A program made the translations under genes and the position numbers. Below, piece after piece: positions 42,601-51,818 of a stretch of DNA of 64,000 bases. This DNA is from Tsukamurella paurometabola DSM 20162 (GTDB taxonomy: Bacteria; Actinomycetota; Actinomycetes; Mycobacteriales; Mycobacteriaceae), in assembly GCF_000092225.1 (NCBI RefSeq), contig NC_014159.1, positions 35,807-99,806 of the forward strand, given 5' to 3'. The notes below the pieces were generated by a model. It had not been told where the DNA came from, did no database searches, and saw only the letters and a program-made list of their open reading frames with translations. Numbering within the stretch: the first letter of the stretch is position 1; the number at the start of each line of letters is the position of its first letter.

Positions 42601-44584
42601 AGCTGACGGAACCGGTCAGGAGCAGCCGATCGGTCGGGTCCAGTGATTCGGCCGTCAGGTGGCCGGCCAGGTGCTCGGCGATCGCCGCGTGGGCGACGAC
42701 CACTCCCTTGGGCCGGCCCGTGGATCCGGACGTGTAGATCACGTACGCCGGATCCTGCGGCCGGGTCCGGGTGATACGGGTGCGGTCGGCGGTGTCGACA
42801 GTGCCCTGCGCACCGTCCAGCGCGACCCGGACGGCGGCGGCATCGAGCACGAGGCGCGGCCGCGCGTCGCCCAGGAGCAGCCGCTTGCGCTCCGCGGGGT
42901 AGGCGGGATCGACCGGCAGGTACGCGGCCCCGAGCTTCATCACCGCGAGCGCGGCGACGGGGAAGTCGATGCCGCCGCCCAGGTCGAGCGCGACCACGTC
43001 GCCCTGCTGCACACCGCGGCGATCGAGCACGCGGGCGAGTACCTCGGCGCGCCGGTCGGCCTCGGCGTAGGTGACCGCGTCCTCGTCGGTGAGCAGCGCG
43101 AGCGCCTCCGGCGCGCGGTCGACGGCCGCCTCCCACAGCCCGGTCAGGGTGTCCGGGTGCCCGGCATCGACGGCGCGCCCGCGGCCCGCGGCGATCAGGT
43201 CGTCGGCGTGTGGCGCGGTGGTGAGGGGCAGGGTCCGCACGTCCGCGTCGGGATCGGCGACGGTGGCCGCCAGCAACACCGGCAGCGCCGTGAGGTACGC
43301 CTCGACGGCCGCCGGGTCGACCCGGCCGCGCCGGAACCGCACCTCGATCCGGCTCTCCGGCGTCCCGGGCGCGGCGCGGATGACAGACGCCTCGAACGGC
43401 ACCTGCGCGCCGGGCGTCGCCAGCTCGAGCGGCGCGGAGGCGATGCCCTCGAGGTCCGGCCCTGGGACCGCCGCACGAGTGGAGAAGCTCAGCTGCGCGA
43501 GCCGGGCGAAGCCGTCGGCGTCGCCGGCCCGCGCAGGGTCGAGTGCGCCGATCACCGCGTCCACCGGCACGTCCGCGAAGGCGAGGGCCGCGGCACCGTC
43601 GTCCTGCACGCGCAGGGCGGCGGTCCGGAAGCTCTCGCCCGGACGAGCCGTCAGGCGGCGCACGGTGATGGTCCCGAAGTAGCCGATCGCGTCCTCCGTG
43701 CCGGCCGGGCGCGCCGTCACCGGCACCGAGACGGCGGCGTCGTCGGCATCGAACAGCCGCGCCACCAGTACCGCGTGCGCGGTCAGCAGCCACGTGAACG
43801 GGGTGACGCCCAGGGCGCGGGCCGCGCCGGCGACCGCGTCGTCGAGGCCGTCCGGCAGTGCGGCCGACGCGCTCGCCGGTCCGACATCGGTCCCCGTATC
43901 GCCGGGCAGCGCGACCGGATCCGGCAGCGGGCGCAGCCGCTCCGCCGCGGCGGCCACCCGCTCCCGGTCCGCCGGTGCCGGCGCGACGACCGCACGTCCC
44001 GCTGCGGCCGGCGGCAGCGACCGGCCCGCGTAGGCCGCGGCCAGGTCCGTCAGCAGCAGTGCGAAGGAGGCGTCGTCGAAGGCGATGTGGTGCACCACCA
44101 GCGCCAGCACGTGCTCGCGGGCGGCGGTCCGGATCAGGTGCGCGCGCAGCAGCGGGTCCCGCGACAGGTCGAAGGGCGCGTCCGCGTCCCGCCGGGCGAG
44201 CACTCGGATCCGGCGTTCCCGTTCACCCTCGGTGAGGTCGGTGAGGTCGGTGCGCTGCCAGCCGACCTGCGCCGCCCGGACCGTGCGCCGCGGGCCGGCG
44301 CCGTCCTCGTCGAAGACGGTGCGCAGGGCGGGATGCCGCTCGACCACGGCGTGCAGCGCGCCGAGCAGCCGGTCCGCGTCGAGCTCGCCCGTGAGGCGGT
44401 ACGCGAACGGGATGTTCAGCTCCGTGCCCGACGGATCGCGGCGCTGGCCGAACCACATCCGCCGCTCGGGGGCGGTCAGTGCGGCGGGGTCGGCCGCGAC
44501 CGACGACGGTGTGGTCGTGAGCCCGGCGGCACGGAGGCGGCGCGCGAGGAGCTCGCGGCGGGCGGTGGTGAGGTCGTTCGTCAC
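39623..44584 (-). CDS. mbtE: Mycobactin-type NRPS, MbtE-like (C-A-PCP-C-PCP)
   Basis: 1653 residues. C ~40-450 (VVHHIAFDDASFALL ~163), A ~485-960 (YVIYTSGSTGRPKGVV ~611, YGPTEAVVAATGRM, YRTGDRVRRRADG). PCP with FVLGGHSLLVTRL ~1002, second C ~1050-1480 (VVHHLVTDHRSMEIL ~1190), second PCP with FAVGGDSVTSLQF ~1558. The final C-PCP pair has no A domain of its own, so its carrier must be loaded in trans or serve as a relay to the MbtF-like protein. Expected to add the first (acyl-hydroxy)lysine. Start GTG 44584 with AAGGACC upstream; 39-bp gap after mbtD. Confidence 0.85.
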   Translation of the reverse strand: MTNDLTTARRELLARRLRAAGLTTTPSSVAADPAALTAPERRMWFGQRRDPSGTELNIPFAYRLTGELDADRLLGALHAVVERHPALRTVFDEDGAGPRRTVRAAQVGWQRTDLTDLTEGERERRIRVLARRDADAPFDLSRDPLLRAHLIRTAAREHVLALVVHHIAFDDASFALLLTDLAAAYAGRSLPPAAAGRAVVAPAPADRERVAAAAERLRPLPDPVALPGDTGTDVGPASASAALPDGLDDAVAGAARALGVTPFTWLLTAHAVLVARLFDADDAAVSVPVTARPAGTEDAIGYFGTITVRRLTARPGESFRTAALRVQDDGAAALAFADVPVDAVIGALDPARAGDADGFARLAQLSFSTRAAVPGPDLEGIASAPLELATPGAQVPFEASVIRAAPGTPESRIEVRFRRGRVDPAAVEAYLTALPVLLAATVADPDADVRTLPLTTAPHADDLIAAGRGRAVDAGHPDTLTGLWEAAVDRAPEALALLTDEDAVTYAEADRRAEVLARVLDRRGVQQGDVVALDLGGGIDFPVAALAVMKLGAAYLPVDPAYPAERKRLLLGDARPRLVLDAAAVRVALDGAQGTVDTADRTRITRTRPQDPAYVIYTSGSTGRPKGVVVAHAAIAEHLAGHLTAESLDPTDRLLLTGSVSFDASVFEVFGTLTAGATLVIGRPGGAADFGYISELVARHRVSVVHMVPSTLATYLMLPDAARWRSVRWIPVGGEALPGGVADRARAVLGARISNNYGPTEAVVAATGRMVDEPRAGETVPIGGPTPGTALYVLDRALTPVPDGIAGELYLGGEQLALGYLGDPVATASKFVADPWRSGGRMYRTGDRVRRRADGDLEFLGRTDDQVKIHGFRIEPGEVAAVLSGLEGVGGAAVVAVDDPVTGPALAAYLCPAEVDVAAVAAAAERALPAHLVPSAYVVLDALPIGPNGKLARSALPAPQRAAASGGRSPATATERTVAAAVARLLDRPATEIAATDSFFVLGGHSLLVTRLVAQLRAESGIELSVRAVFDGPTVEQIAAAIDVGAGGELRLPLLARHATLPDTVPLTASQRSIWFAAALAAGVDAAPGAGVIEAAVRLDGPVDAEALAAALGDVVARHDSLRTVFSTDDGVPTARVLGSWTPELPTVRVAEDPAGARAAFLARPFPLEGAPMLRAQLLVTGTATVLQVVVHHLVTDHRSMEILVDDLFAAYRARTLGAPVAAPPAHRFADHALWQAEVFGSESGRAAVDAVAAGLRDLPGQIPALHDHPRRAELTLTRGHRAVFHVEPALRARLREVAQRHGATEFVLADAALAVVLHRVAGGRDIAIGTAASARTEPALDAMAGLIANMVVLRTTVRPESTLADVLDSARSAAALAFDRQQVPFELVVDAVAPERGPGRNPLFQTVLHVRDDAAVLAPRTVAPGLGATRLPMDFDVALVDLAVSLFGTPDGGYDGAVIAGPAVYTAATAARLADAVARVLAAFVDPATRVDAVLPELGVRTEPVAPLLDAAADCARTDFGTTGSALSAEEALSQLLDILSELLGVPGITADDNYFAVGGDSVTSLQFAARATAIGVPVTPQLVFATATLGELVAAATAAGPGPATPDGADAAAPASTTGAAPVSTTGAAAMSASGLDADQLAALTAAWKDR

Positions 44585-44623
44585 TGCATGGTCCTTCGTG
44601 TCCGTCGGTGATCCGGGGGCGGA

Positions 44624-47600
44624 TCAGCCGGCCAGGGTCGCGCTGACCTCGGCGAGCGTCGCGCCGCCGAGGATCGCCTCGAGCGGGAGTTCGGCGTCCA
44701 GTTCGTCGCGGACCGCGGTGCGCAGCTCCAGGGCCTGCAGGGAGTCGAGTCCCAGGGCGACGAGCGCGACATCGGGGTCCAGCGTGTCCGCGGGCACCGC
44801 GAGCGCCCGCGCGAGGTGGTGCCGGAGCACCGCCGCGACATCGGCGCCCCCGCCCGGCGCGGGTCCGGGGGCGGCGTCGGTGGTCACGGTCACGGTCGCG
44901 GGGGCGTCGGGCGCTGTCCCGGGGACCGCGTCCGACGGTGCCGGAACGGCGGGGGTGGTGTCCTCGGTGAGATCGGTGAGCAGCGCCGCCGCGCCGAACG
45001 CCGCGGCGACATCGCGCAGCCGCGGCAGGTCGACGGCGGTGATCACTGGCTCGGGACCGGTCGAGCGGGCGAGCGCGGCCAGCGCGTCGGGGGCGGCCAG
45101 CGGGATCACCCCGGCCGCCGTGACGGCCGCGAAGCCCGCCTCGTCGAGCGGACCGGCCTGCTCCCACAGGCCCCACCGCACGGCGGCGGCCCGTCGTCCG
45201 GCCCGCCGGAGCGCGGCGGCCTCGGCCTCGGCCAGCGTGTTCGACGCGGCGTACCAGGCCTGGCCCGCGCCGGGAAGCGCGGCGGCGGCGGAGCTGCAGG
45301 TCAGCAGCGTCGCATCCGGCACCGCCTGCGCGAGCGTGCGTAGTCCGCCCACCTTGGCCGCGGCCGCGGCGGTGAAGTCCGATGCATCGAGATCCGTTGC
45401 GGCACAACGTCGATATCCGACGGCGGCGTGCACGACGAGGTCGATCGCGCGCCCGGCGCCGGCGAGGGCGGTGGCGACGGCCGCCGGGTCCGTGACATCG
45501 CACGGCACCACCGTGACCGCGCAGGCGGGATGGCGGCGGGCGATCCGGGCCAGCGCGTGCCGGACGGTCGTTCCCCCGCCCGAGCGGGAGAGCAGAGTGA
45601 CCGAGGCGGCGCCGTGGGCCGCCGCGTGCGCCGCGAACGCGAGCCCCAGGTGTCCGGTACCCCCGCTGATCACTACGTTCCGCGCAGTCTCCAGCAGTCC
45701 CGCAGGAGGCTCCGTGCCCGTTTCGGTGGGCTCGGCGTCGACCCAGCGTTCGGCGCGCACGGCGCCGGACCGCAGGGCCAGACGCGGCTCGCCCGCCACG
45801 TGCAGCGCGTGGATCGCGGTGCCGGCCTGCGCCGCCGCGTCGGCGCGCGGATCGAGATCGAGGTGCCGGACCTCGACGCCGGGCAGGTCCGCGCCGAACG
45901 CGCGGAAACCGACGGCGATCGCCGCGGCGGCACCGTCGGGCCCCGGGTCGGCCGGGTCCGCGACGACCGCCCCCGCCGTGACGGCGGCGATCCCGGCCGC
46001 GGGCTGTACTCCGGCCCACCAGCGGCGATCGGCGAGCAACTCGCCGACGGCGGCGATCGTCGTGTCGGTCTCCGCGGATCCCGGGACGAGGACCACCGCG
46101 ATCTCGTCGTCACCGGCGCGGTCGCTACGGCGGGCGGGTGTCCCGTACCGGGCCGCGGCGTCGAGGAGGGCGGCGGCCAGGTCGGCGTGCGCCCCGGTGG
46201 GGTCGATGATCGCGAGCGGTCGCGGTGGCGCGCTGACCGGTGCGTCGAGATCGGTCCAGACGGTGTCGAGGACACGCGTGCGGGGCCGGACGGGCCCCGC
46301 GGTCGCGGGCCGGCCCGGGAGGGCGGCCCACAGGCGTTGCCGGGACAGCGGGGCCGCGGGGAAGCCGGGCGGCAGTTCCTCCGCGACCAGTGTGCGCTGG
46401 ACGTCGAGGTCGCGGGCGTGGGTCACGAGCACGTCGGCGACCGCGGAGGAGAATTCCGACAGGTCGGTCGCGTCGCGCCGCGAGCTGCCGGTCACGGTGG
46501 CGCGGGCACCGGCGTCGGCGATGTTCTCGTGCAGTGCGAGCTGCAGCGTGGGGTGCTCGGCGAGCTCGATCAGCCGGTCGGCGCCCGCGTCGAGTGCGGC
46601 CCGCGTCGCGAGGTCGAACCGGACCGGGTTCTTGAGGTTCCAGAACCAGTAGTCGAGGAAATCGGTGTCGGCGGGGACGGCCTCGCCGAGCGTGCCGCCG
46701 ATGAGCAGGTGCTCGGTGGGCAGGAACGCGGGATGGTCCATCACGCCCATCCACTTCTCCCGCAGGTGCCACATGGAGCCCACGAGCGAGGTGTGCGCGG
46801 GGTACTCGACCCGGATCTCGCGGGCGAAGATCCCCCGCTCGGTGGCCTGCGCGACCAGCCCCGCCACCACGTCGCGCTCACCGCTGACGCACAGCACGTG
46901 CGCCGAGTTCACCACGGACAGTTCCGCGAAGCCGACGGTCCGGGCCAGCATGGCCGCGCACCGCTCGCGGTCGGTGCCGAGCACCGCCATCGAATGCCCG
47001 GTGGGCGCGTTGTCGCGGACCGCGAGGGCGCGCCGCGTGACCAGCCGCAGCCCGTCGGCGAGGCCGACGGTGCCCGCGGCGACCGCCGCGGCGATCTCAC
47101 CCTGGCTGTGCCCGACGTGGATCCGCGGCTCGATGCCGGCTGCCCGCCACATCGCGGCCAGGCCGAGCGCCTGCATGAAGATCGCGGGCTGGACCACCTC
47201 GACGGGGACGGGCCGGCCGCCCTGCTCCCACTCGCCGGTGCCGAGCAGGTAGTCGCGGGCCGACGAGCCGAAGACCTCCAGCGCGATCGCGTGGATCTTC
47301 TCGACCGTGTCGCGGTACACCGCGGACTCGCGGTGGAACAGCGCGCCCATGCCCCGGCGCTGGCTGCCCTGGCCCGGGAAGACGAACGCCGGCGCGCCCG
47401 CGGCGGCGACGCCCGTGTGCAGGCCGGGAACGGCGGTACCGACCGGGCGCACCGGGTCCGCTGCCAGCGCGTCGAGGGCGGTGACGAGCTCGCCGCGGTC
47501 GTCGGTGTGCACGATCGCGCGGTGCCGCCGCAGGTCGCGCGTCGCGACCAGCGCCGCGGCGACGGCGGGCAGCGGTACCTGCGGGTGCTCGGTGAGGTAG

Positions 47601-47752
47601 CGGCGGAGCTGCGCGGCGGCGGCGGCGAGGGAATCGGCACCGTCGGCGCTGAGCACGAAGGCCGGGAGGCCGTCCGGGAGCAGGGGTGCACCGTCGATCC
47701 GGGGACGGAGCCCCGGCGTCGAACCGGACCGGGAGAGGGTCGGGGAACTCAT
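44624..47752 (-). CDS. mbtD: Polyketide synthase MbtD (AT-KR-ACP)
   Basis: 1042 residues. Acyltransferase: FVFPGQGSQRRGMGALF (~122) and active Ser GHSQGEIAAAVA (~212). Ketoreductase: VVISGGTGHLGLAFAAHAA (~693) with LLSRSG. Terminal acyl carrier with LVALGLDSLQALELR (~997). It works with the separate ketosynthase MbtC to insert the 3-hydroxy acid between the lysine residues in mycobactin. Length is similar to M. tuberculosis MbtD (about 1000 residues, from memory). Start ATG 47752 overlaps the mbtC stop (ATGA). Confidence 0.88.
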   Translation of the reverse strand: MSSPTLSRSGSTPGLRPRIDGAPLLPDGLPAFVLSADGADSLAAAAAQLRRYLTEHPQVPLPAVAAALVATRDLRRHRAIVHTDDRGELVTALDALAADPVRPVGTAVPGLHTGVAAAGAPAFVFPGQGSQRRGMGALFHRESAVYRDTVEKIHAIALEVFGSSARDYLLGTGEWEQGGRPVPVEVVQPAIFMQALGLAAMWRAAGIEPRIHVGHSQGEIAAAVAAGTVGLADGLRLVTRRALAVRDNAPTGHSMAVLGTDRERCAAMLARTVGFAELSVVNSAHVLCVSGERDVVAGLVAQATERGIFAREIRVEYPAHTSLVGSMWHLREKWMGVMDHPAFLPTEHLLIGGTLGEAVPADTDFLDYWFWNLKNPVRFDLATRAALDAGADRLIELAEHPTLQLALHENIADAGARATVTGSSRRDATDLSEFSSAVADVLVTHARDLDVQRTLVAEELPPGFPAAPLSRQRLWAALPGRPATAGPVRPRTRVLDTVWTDLDAPVSAPPRPLAIIDPTGAHADLAAALLDAAARYGTPARRSDRAGDDEIAVVLVPGSAETDTTIAAVGELLADRRWWAGVQPAAGIAAVTAGAVVADPADPGPDGAAAAIAVGFRAFGADLPGVEVRHLDLDPRADAAAQAGTAIHALHVAGEPRLALRSGAVRAERWVDAEPTETGTEPPAGLLETARNVVISGGTGHLGLAFAAHAAAHGAASVTLLSRSGGGTTVRHALARIARRHPACAVTVVPCDVTDPAAVATALAGAGRAIDLVVHAAVGYRRCAATDLDASDFTAAAAAKVGGLRTLAQAVPDATLLTCSSAAAALPGAGQAWYAASNTLAEAEAAALRRAGRRAAAVRWGLWEQAGPLDEAGFAAVTAAGVIPLAAPDALAALARSTGPEPVITAVDLPRLRDVAAAFGAAALLTDLTEDTTPAVPAPSDAVPGTAPDAPATVTVTTDAAPGPAPGGGADVAAVLRHHLARALAVPADTLDPDVALVALGLDSLQALELRTAVRDELDAELPLEAILGGATLAEVSATLAG

Positions 47753-49050
47753 TGCGTGCCTCCCGCGGTGATGAGGGCGTGGGCGTTGGAGCCCGCCACG
47801 CCGAACGAGGAGACCGCGGCGATGCGGCGGCCGTCGGCGGCGGGGCGGAAGGGCTGCGCGGCGTGCGGCAGCGCCAGCGCGCCCGCGCCCCAGTCGTGCC
47901 GCGGGGTCGGGGGATCGGCGTGCAGGGTGGCGGCGACCACGCCCGCGCGGGCGCACAGCACCGCCTTGGCCAGCCCGAGGACGCCGGCCGCGGCCTGCGT
48001 GTGCCCGGTCGCCGACTTGATCGATCCCAGCCAGCAGACCCCGGCGCGGCCGTACGCGGTGGCGAGGGCGGCCAGTTCCGCCGGATCCCCGAGCGGCGTG
48101 CCCGTGCCGTGGCCCTCGACCATGCCCACGTCGTCCGGGTCTACGCCCGCGACGGCGAGGGTGTCGGCCACGAGCGCGGTCTGCGCCGCCTCGCTGGGCA
48201 CCACGATCGGGCCGCCGCCGCCGTTGTGCGAGACCCGGGTCGCCAGCACCTCCGCCAGCACCGGGCGCCCGGCCGCCGCGGCGTGCGCCGCGGTCTCCAC
48301 GACCAGCACCCCCGCGCCCTCACCCCAGACGGTGCCGGCCGCGCCGGCTCCGTAGGCGTGCAGCACGCCGTCGGGGGCGAGCGCGTGGTTCTTGGAGAAC
48401 TCGTAGAAGGCGGCGGGCGAGCCCATCACGCAGACGCCGCCGACGAGGGCGAGCTCGCAGTCGCCCGAGCGCAAGCCGGCGATCGCCACGTGCAGCGCCG
48501 TCAGCGAGGACGCGCAGGCGGCGTCCACGGTCATCGCGGGGCCGACGGTGCCCAGATGATGCGCGATCCGCCCGGCGACGGCGCCGAGCGCGGCCCCGGC
48601 GACCCGGTGCCCGGCGTACTCGTTGACCTCGGCCGGGGACGGGCCGTACTCCATCGCCGATGCGCCGAGGTAGCAGCCCGTCCGGGTGCCGTGCAGCGAC
48701 CGCGGTGCGATGCCCGCGTGCGCCAGCGCCCGGTGCGCGACCCGCAGTGCGACCCGCTGCTGCGGGTCCATCGCGATCGCCTCCCGCGGGCTCAGCCCGA
48801 AGAACGCCGGATCGAACTCCGCGGCCGCGTCGAGGAACCCACCGCGGTCGGGGACCCGCTGGTAACCGCGCCGCTCGTGCAGCGCGAAGATCTCGCCCAG
48901 GTCCCAGCCACGATCCCGGGGGAAATGACCGGTGAGGTCCTCACCGGTCTCCAGGGCGTCCCACAGCTGCTCGACGGTCTCGACGCCGCCGGGCGCCTCG
49001 AGCCCGATGCCGGTGATGACGATCCGGTCGGCCGCGGTCGGCGCGCTCAC
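47749..49050 (-). CDS. mbtC: Polyketide ketosynthase MbtC
   Basis: 433 residues of a single ketosynthase. Active Cys in VDAACASSLTALHVA, His in VEGHGTGTPLGDP, and His in SIKSATGHTQAAAG, the complete KS triad. It acts in trans with the AT-KR-ACP protein next to it to condense malonyl with the growing chain. GTG 49050 overlaps the thioesterase stop (GTGA). The frame continues upstream only as out-of-register sequence of that gene. Confidence 0.9.
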   Translation of the reverse strand: MSAPTAADRIVITGIGLEAPGGVETVEQLWDALETGEDLTGHFPRDRGWDLGEIFALHERRGYQRVPDRGGFLDAAAEFDPAFFGLSPREAIAMDPQQRVALRVAHRALAHAGIAPRSLHGTRTGCYLGASAMEYGPSPAEVNEYAGHRVAGAALGAVAGRIAHHLGTVGPAMTVDAACASSLTALHVAIAGLRSGDCELALVGGVCVMGSPAAFYEFSKNHALAPDGVLHAYGAGAAGTVWGEGAGVLVVETAAHAAAAGRPVLAEVLATRVSHNGGGGPIVVPSEAAQTALVADTLAVAGVDPDDVGMVEGHGTGTPLGDPAELAALATAYGRAGVCWLGSIKSATGHTQAAAGVLGLAKAVLCARAGVVAATLHADPPTPRHDWGAGALALPHAAQPFRPAADGRRIAAVSSFGVAGSNAHALITAGGTQ

Positions 49051-49796
49051 GCGCGGACTCCGGACGGGGCGAGAAGCCGGACCACCGCGGGGATCTGGGC
49101 GTCGACGAAGAAGTGCCCGCCGGGCAGCAACTGCACCGCGGCACCCGCGGTGGTGTGCGCGGACCACTGATGCAGGTGCGCGGGCGGGACCGCCGGGTCG
49201 TCGAGGCCGCCGAGTGCGGTCACGGGAGCATCGACGGTGACTCCCGCCCCGCACGTGTACGCGTCGAACGCCGCGAAGTCGGCGCGCATGGCGGGCAGCG
49301 CCATCCGGGCGATGGCGCTCTCGGCGAGCACGGCCGGATCGCTGCCGTCGAGCAGCGCGGCGCGGGCGAGCAGGGCCTCGTCGGTCGACGGGTGCGGGGG
49401 CAGCTCCGCGATGCGGCTCGGGGCCACGCCCGCGGAGGGGACCAGGTGCGCGACGGTGATGCCGGCGGCCTCCAGCGCCCGGACGGCCTCGAAGGCGACG
49501 ATCGCGCCCATGCTGTGCCCGAACAGGGTGAGCGGGCCGCCGTCGAGCTGCGGTCGCAGGTCGGCGACGGCGCCCTGGGCGAGCCCGGAGAGCGAACCGG
49601 GGTGGGGTTCGGCGGCGCGGTCCTGCCGTCCCGGGTACTGCACGATCAGGACGCGGGCGCCTGCCTCGGTGAGTGCGGCGGACAGGAGTCGGTACGCGGA
49701 GGCGCCGCCCCCGGCGTGCGGGAAGAGGACCACCGTGCGGGCCGATTCCGGTCCGGCGGGATGGAACTGACGTACCCAGCCGCGGTTCGTGCTCAT
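49047..49796 (-). CDS. Stand-alone type II thioesterase of the siderophore cluster
   Basis: 249 residues of alpha/beta hydrolase: LFPHAGGGASAYR oxyanion loop, Ser in LFGHSMGAIVAFE (~93), Asp in GGLDDPAVP, His in LLPGGHFFVD. It clears mis-primed carrier proteins or releases product. First gene of the leftward unit; GGAGGCC precedes ATG 49796. The MbtB protein here ends at its carrier domain, whereas M. tuberculosis MbtB ends in a thioesterase, so this gene probably supplies that activity. The promoter carries the iron box at 49849. Confidence 0.88.
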   Translation of the reverse strand: MSTNRGWVRQFHPAGPESARTVVLFPHAGGGASAYRLLSAALTEAGARVLIVQYPGRQDRAAEPHPGSLSGLAQGAVADLRPQLDGGPLTLFGHSMGAIVAFEAVRALEAAGITVAHLVPSAGVAPSRIAELPPHPSTDEALLARAALLDGSDPAVLAESAIARMALPAMRADFAAFDAYTCGAGVTVDAPVTALGGLDDPAVPPAHLHQWSAHTTAGAAVQLLPGGHFFVDAQIPAVVRLLAPSGVRA

Positions 49797-49848
49797 CGTC
49801 TGGCCTCCTGGATCTCGCTGCCCGGATGGGCGACTATACTCACCGAAA

Positions 49849-49867
49849 TAAGGTGAGGATATCTTAC
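49849..49867. promoter_or_regulatory. DtxR/IdeR-type iron box between the thioesterase gene and mbtK
   Basis: TAAGGTGAGGATATCTTAC agrees with TWAGGTWAGSCTWACCTWA at 14 of 19 positions. It is central in the 86-bp divergent promoter between 49796 (minus) and 49883 (plus). A TATACT sequence at 49835 can serve as -10 for one side. Expected to shut both transcripts off in iron-replete cells. Confidence 0.72.
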
Positions 49868-49882
49868 TTCGTAAGGGGTTCT

Positions 49883-50500
49883 GTGGCCGAATCAGACAGC
49901 AGCACACGGACTCTGCCCCGCCAGCGTCCGGACCCCTCGCCGGCGCACGCCGCCGTGCCGGGCCCGGTCGTGCCGGTGCTGCACGGCCGGTTCGGGCTGC
50001 GCGTCGTCGATCCGGAGGGCACCGATCCGCAGCTGATCGCGCGCTGGATGGCACTGCCGCACCTGGTGGCCACCTGGGAGCAGCCCTGGTCCGCGGCACA
50101 GTGGGCCGAGGACGCCCGGCTGCGCCTGCGCGGGGACTACTCGGTGCCGGTGATCTTCACCGTCGACGGCGCCGACGCCGGCTACGTCGAGCTGTACCGC
50201 GTCACGCGCGACGAAGTGGGCGGCACCTACGACGCCCACCCGCACGACATGGGCTTTCACATCGCCACCGGCGAGACTGGTCTCATCGGCCGCGGCGTGA
50301 TCACCGCGTTCATCACCGAACTCGCCGACGGGGTGCTCACCGCCGAGCCGCAGTGCCGCCGCATGGTGGGCGACCCGGCGGTCGACAACGCGCGGATCCA
50401 CCGCGCGCTCACCAAGGCCGGATTCGTCCACCGCGACACCGTCGATGTGCGGCCCGGACGGCGGATCAGCCTGTTCATCCGGTCGCGACCGGACGACTGA
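49883..50500 (+). CDS. mbtK: Lysine N-acyltransferase MbtK (GNAT fold)
   Basis: 205 residues of the siderophore acetyl/acyltransferase group (IucB/RhbD/MbtK). The LIARWMALPHLVATWEQPWS and GYVELYRVTRDEVG segments are typical, followed by HDMGFHIATGETGLIGRG and VGDPAVDNARIHRALTKAGF, the acyl-CoA binding and catalytic region. Transfers an acyl chain to the hydroxylated lysine side chain. GTG 49883 with AAGGGG upstream. Opposite in direction to both units; the 3' ends of this gene and mbtG overlap by 26 bp, so convergent transcripts can interfere. Confidence 0.88.
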   Translation: MAESDSSTRTLPRQRPDPSPAHAAVPGPVVPVLHGRFGLRVVDPEGTDPQLIARWMALPHLVATWEQPWSAAQWAEDARLRLRGDYSVPVIFTVDGADAGYVELYRVTRDEVGGTYDAHPHDMGFHIATGETGLIGRGVITAFITELADGVLTAEPQCRRMVGDPAVDNARIHRALTKAGFVHRDTVDVRPGRRISLFIRSRPDD

Positions 50501-51818
50501 CGGTGGCGCCCGGCACCGCTCCGCCCGCTGCCCGGCCCGCTCCCGCCGCCCCGTGCGAGCTCGCGCCGGAGACGGTGCCGAGCACGCGGTCGGACAACTC
50601 GCCCAGGCAGCTGAGGTTGGCGAAGCCCGGCCCCTGCGCGAAGCCCGCGAGCGTCGGCAGGTGCAGCTTCTGGGTCACCCCGGACACCGCCAGGTCGTAC
50701 CCCATCGCGGACTCCACCCGGGCCGTGCTCACGGGGCCGCCGACGGCCGATTCCAGGAGGTCCTGCGCCGCCGGGTCGAGGAGCGATCGGAACCACAGCG
50801 GATCGCCGCCGGTGGCGTCGACCACGAGGTCGTAGGCGGGCGGCGTGTACGGCGCGGTGGCCCGCAGGCACAGCTCGATGCCGCCGCCGGCGGCACCGTC
50901 GGGCCCGACGCGCCGCAGGCCGACGACGCGGCCCGGCACGTGGTGCACGCGGTTCTCGGCCAGCAGCGCCTCCTGCACCCGGGCGGAGAAGACGCCCCGG
51001 TCGGTCCGCCGGATCACGTCGCGGCGCTCCTGCTCGCCGAGCATCGCCCACCGCGACGGATCGCTGTAGAGCGCGTTCTCGAAGTAGCTCTCGCCCCGGG
51101 TGAAGAGCGTCGGGGTGGGGGAAACCACGGTGATCGCGAAGACGTCGTGCCGCACCAGCTCGTCCAGCGCCGAGGCCGCGGTCTCGCCACCGCCGATCAC
51201 CGCCACCCGCGCCCCCGGCGGGAGCGCGCGCGCCGCAGCGGCCGCCCAGAAGTCCGCCACCGACAGCACCGCGGGATCCACGAGCAGGGCCCGGCCGCTC
51301 GACCCCGGGCCGGTGATCATCACCCGCGTCGCGGCCCGCCGCTCGCCCGAGGCCAGCCCGACGGACCAGCCGTCACCGTCCGGCGAGAGCGCGACGACGG
51401 TGTCCCGCACCGGCTCCATCCCGACGCGCTCGGCCACCCAGGCCAGGTACGCCGCCCACTCCGTATGCGTCGGCGCGGGCCCGCCGCGGTCCACCCAGTC
51501 GGCGTACGCACCGCGATCGGTCAGGTGCGCGGTCCACGACAGCAGCAGCATGCCGCGATCCACCTCGGCATCCACGGCACCGCCGCCCCCGCCCGCGATA
51601 CGGCTGCGGTACGGGTAGCCCACGTCCTTGAGCGGGCTGGTCCCGAGCCGGTGCGCACCGTCGGTCCAGCCGCCCGCGGCCCGCCAGTTCCCGGCGACCC
51701 CGAGGGGATCGACGACGGTGATCGACGGCGCCGGCAGTCCGTTCGCCCGCAGCACCGCCGCCTTGGCCGCGACGGCGACCGCCTTCGGTCCCGCGCCGAC
51801 GATGAGCAGATCCGTCAT
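50475..51818 (-). CDS. mbtG: Lysine N6-monooxygenase MbtG
   Basis: 447 residues. FAD loop MTDLLIVGAGPKAVAVAAKA, NADPH loop GARVAVIGGGETAASALDEL and the C-terminal ATGG motif VVDATGGDPLWF of N-hydroxylating monooxygenases. It makes the hydroxamate group that binds iron. It begins at ATG 51818, overlapping the mbtB stop (ATGA). Last gene of the mbtI unit. The tail after SGASSHGAAGAG is low complexity. Confidence 0.9.
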   Translation of the reverse strand: MTDLLIVGAGPKAVAVAAKAAVLRANGLPAPSITVVDPLGVAGNWRAAGGWTDGAHRLGTSPLKDVGYPYRSRIAGGGGGAVDAEVDRGMLLLSWTAHLTDRGAYADWVDRGGPAPTHTEWAAYLAWVAERVGMEPVRDTVVALSPDGDGWSVGLASGERRAATRVMITGPGSSGRALLVDPAVLSVADFWAAAAARALPPGARVAVIGGGETAASALDELVRHDVFAITVVSPTPTLFTRGESYFENALYSDPSRWAMLGEQERRDVIRRTDRGVFSARVQEALLAENRVHHVPGRVVGLRRVGPDGAAGGGIELCLRATAPYTPPAYDLVVDATGGDPLWFRSLLDPAAQDLLESAVGGPVSTARVESAMGYDLAVSGVTQKLHLPTLAGFAQGPGFANLSCLGELSDRVLGTVSGASSHGAAGAGRAAGGAVPGATVSRPVATG

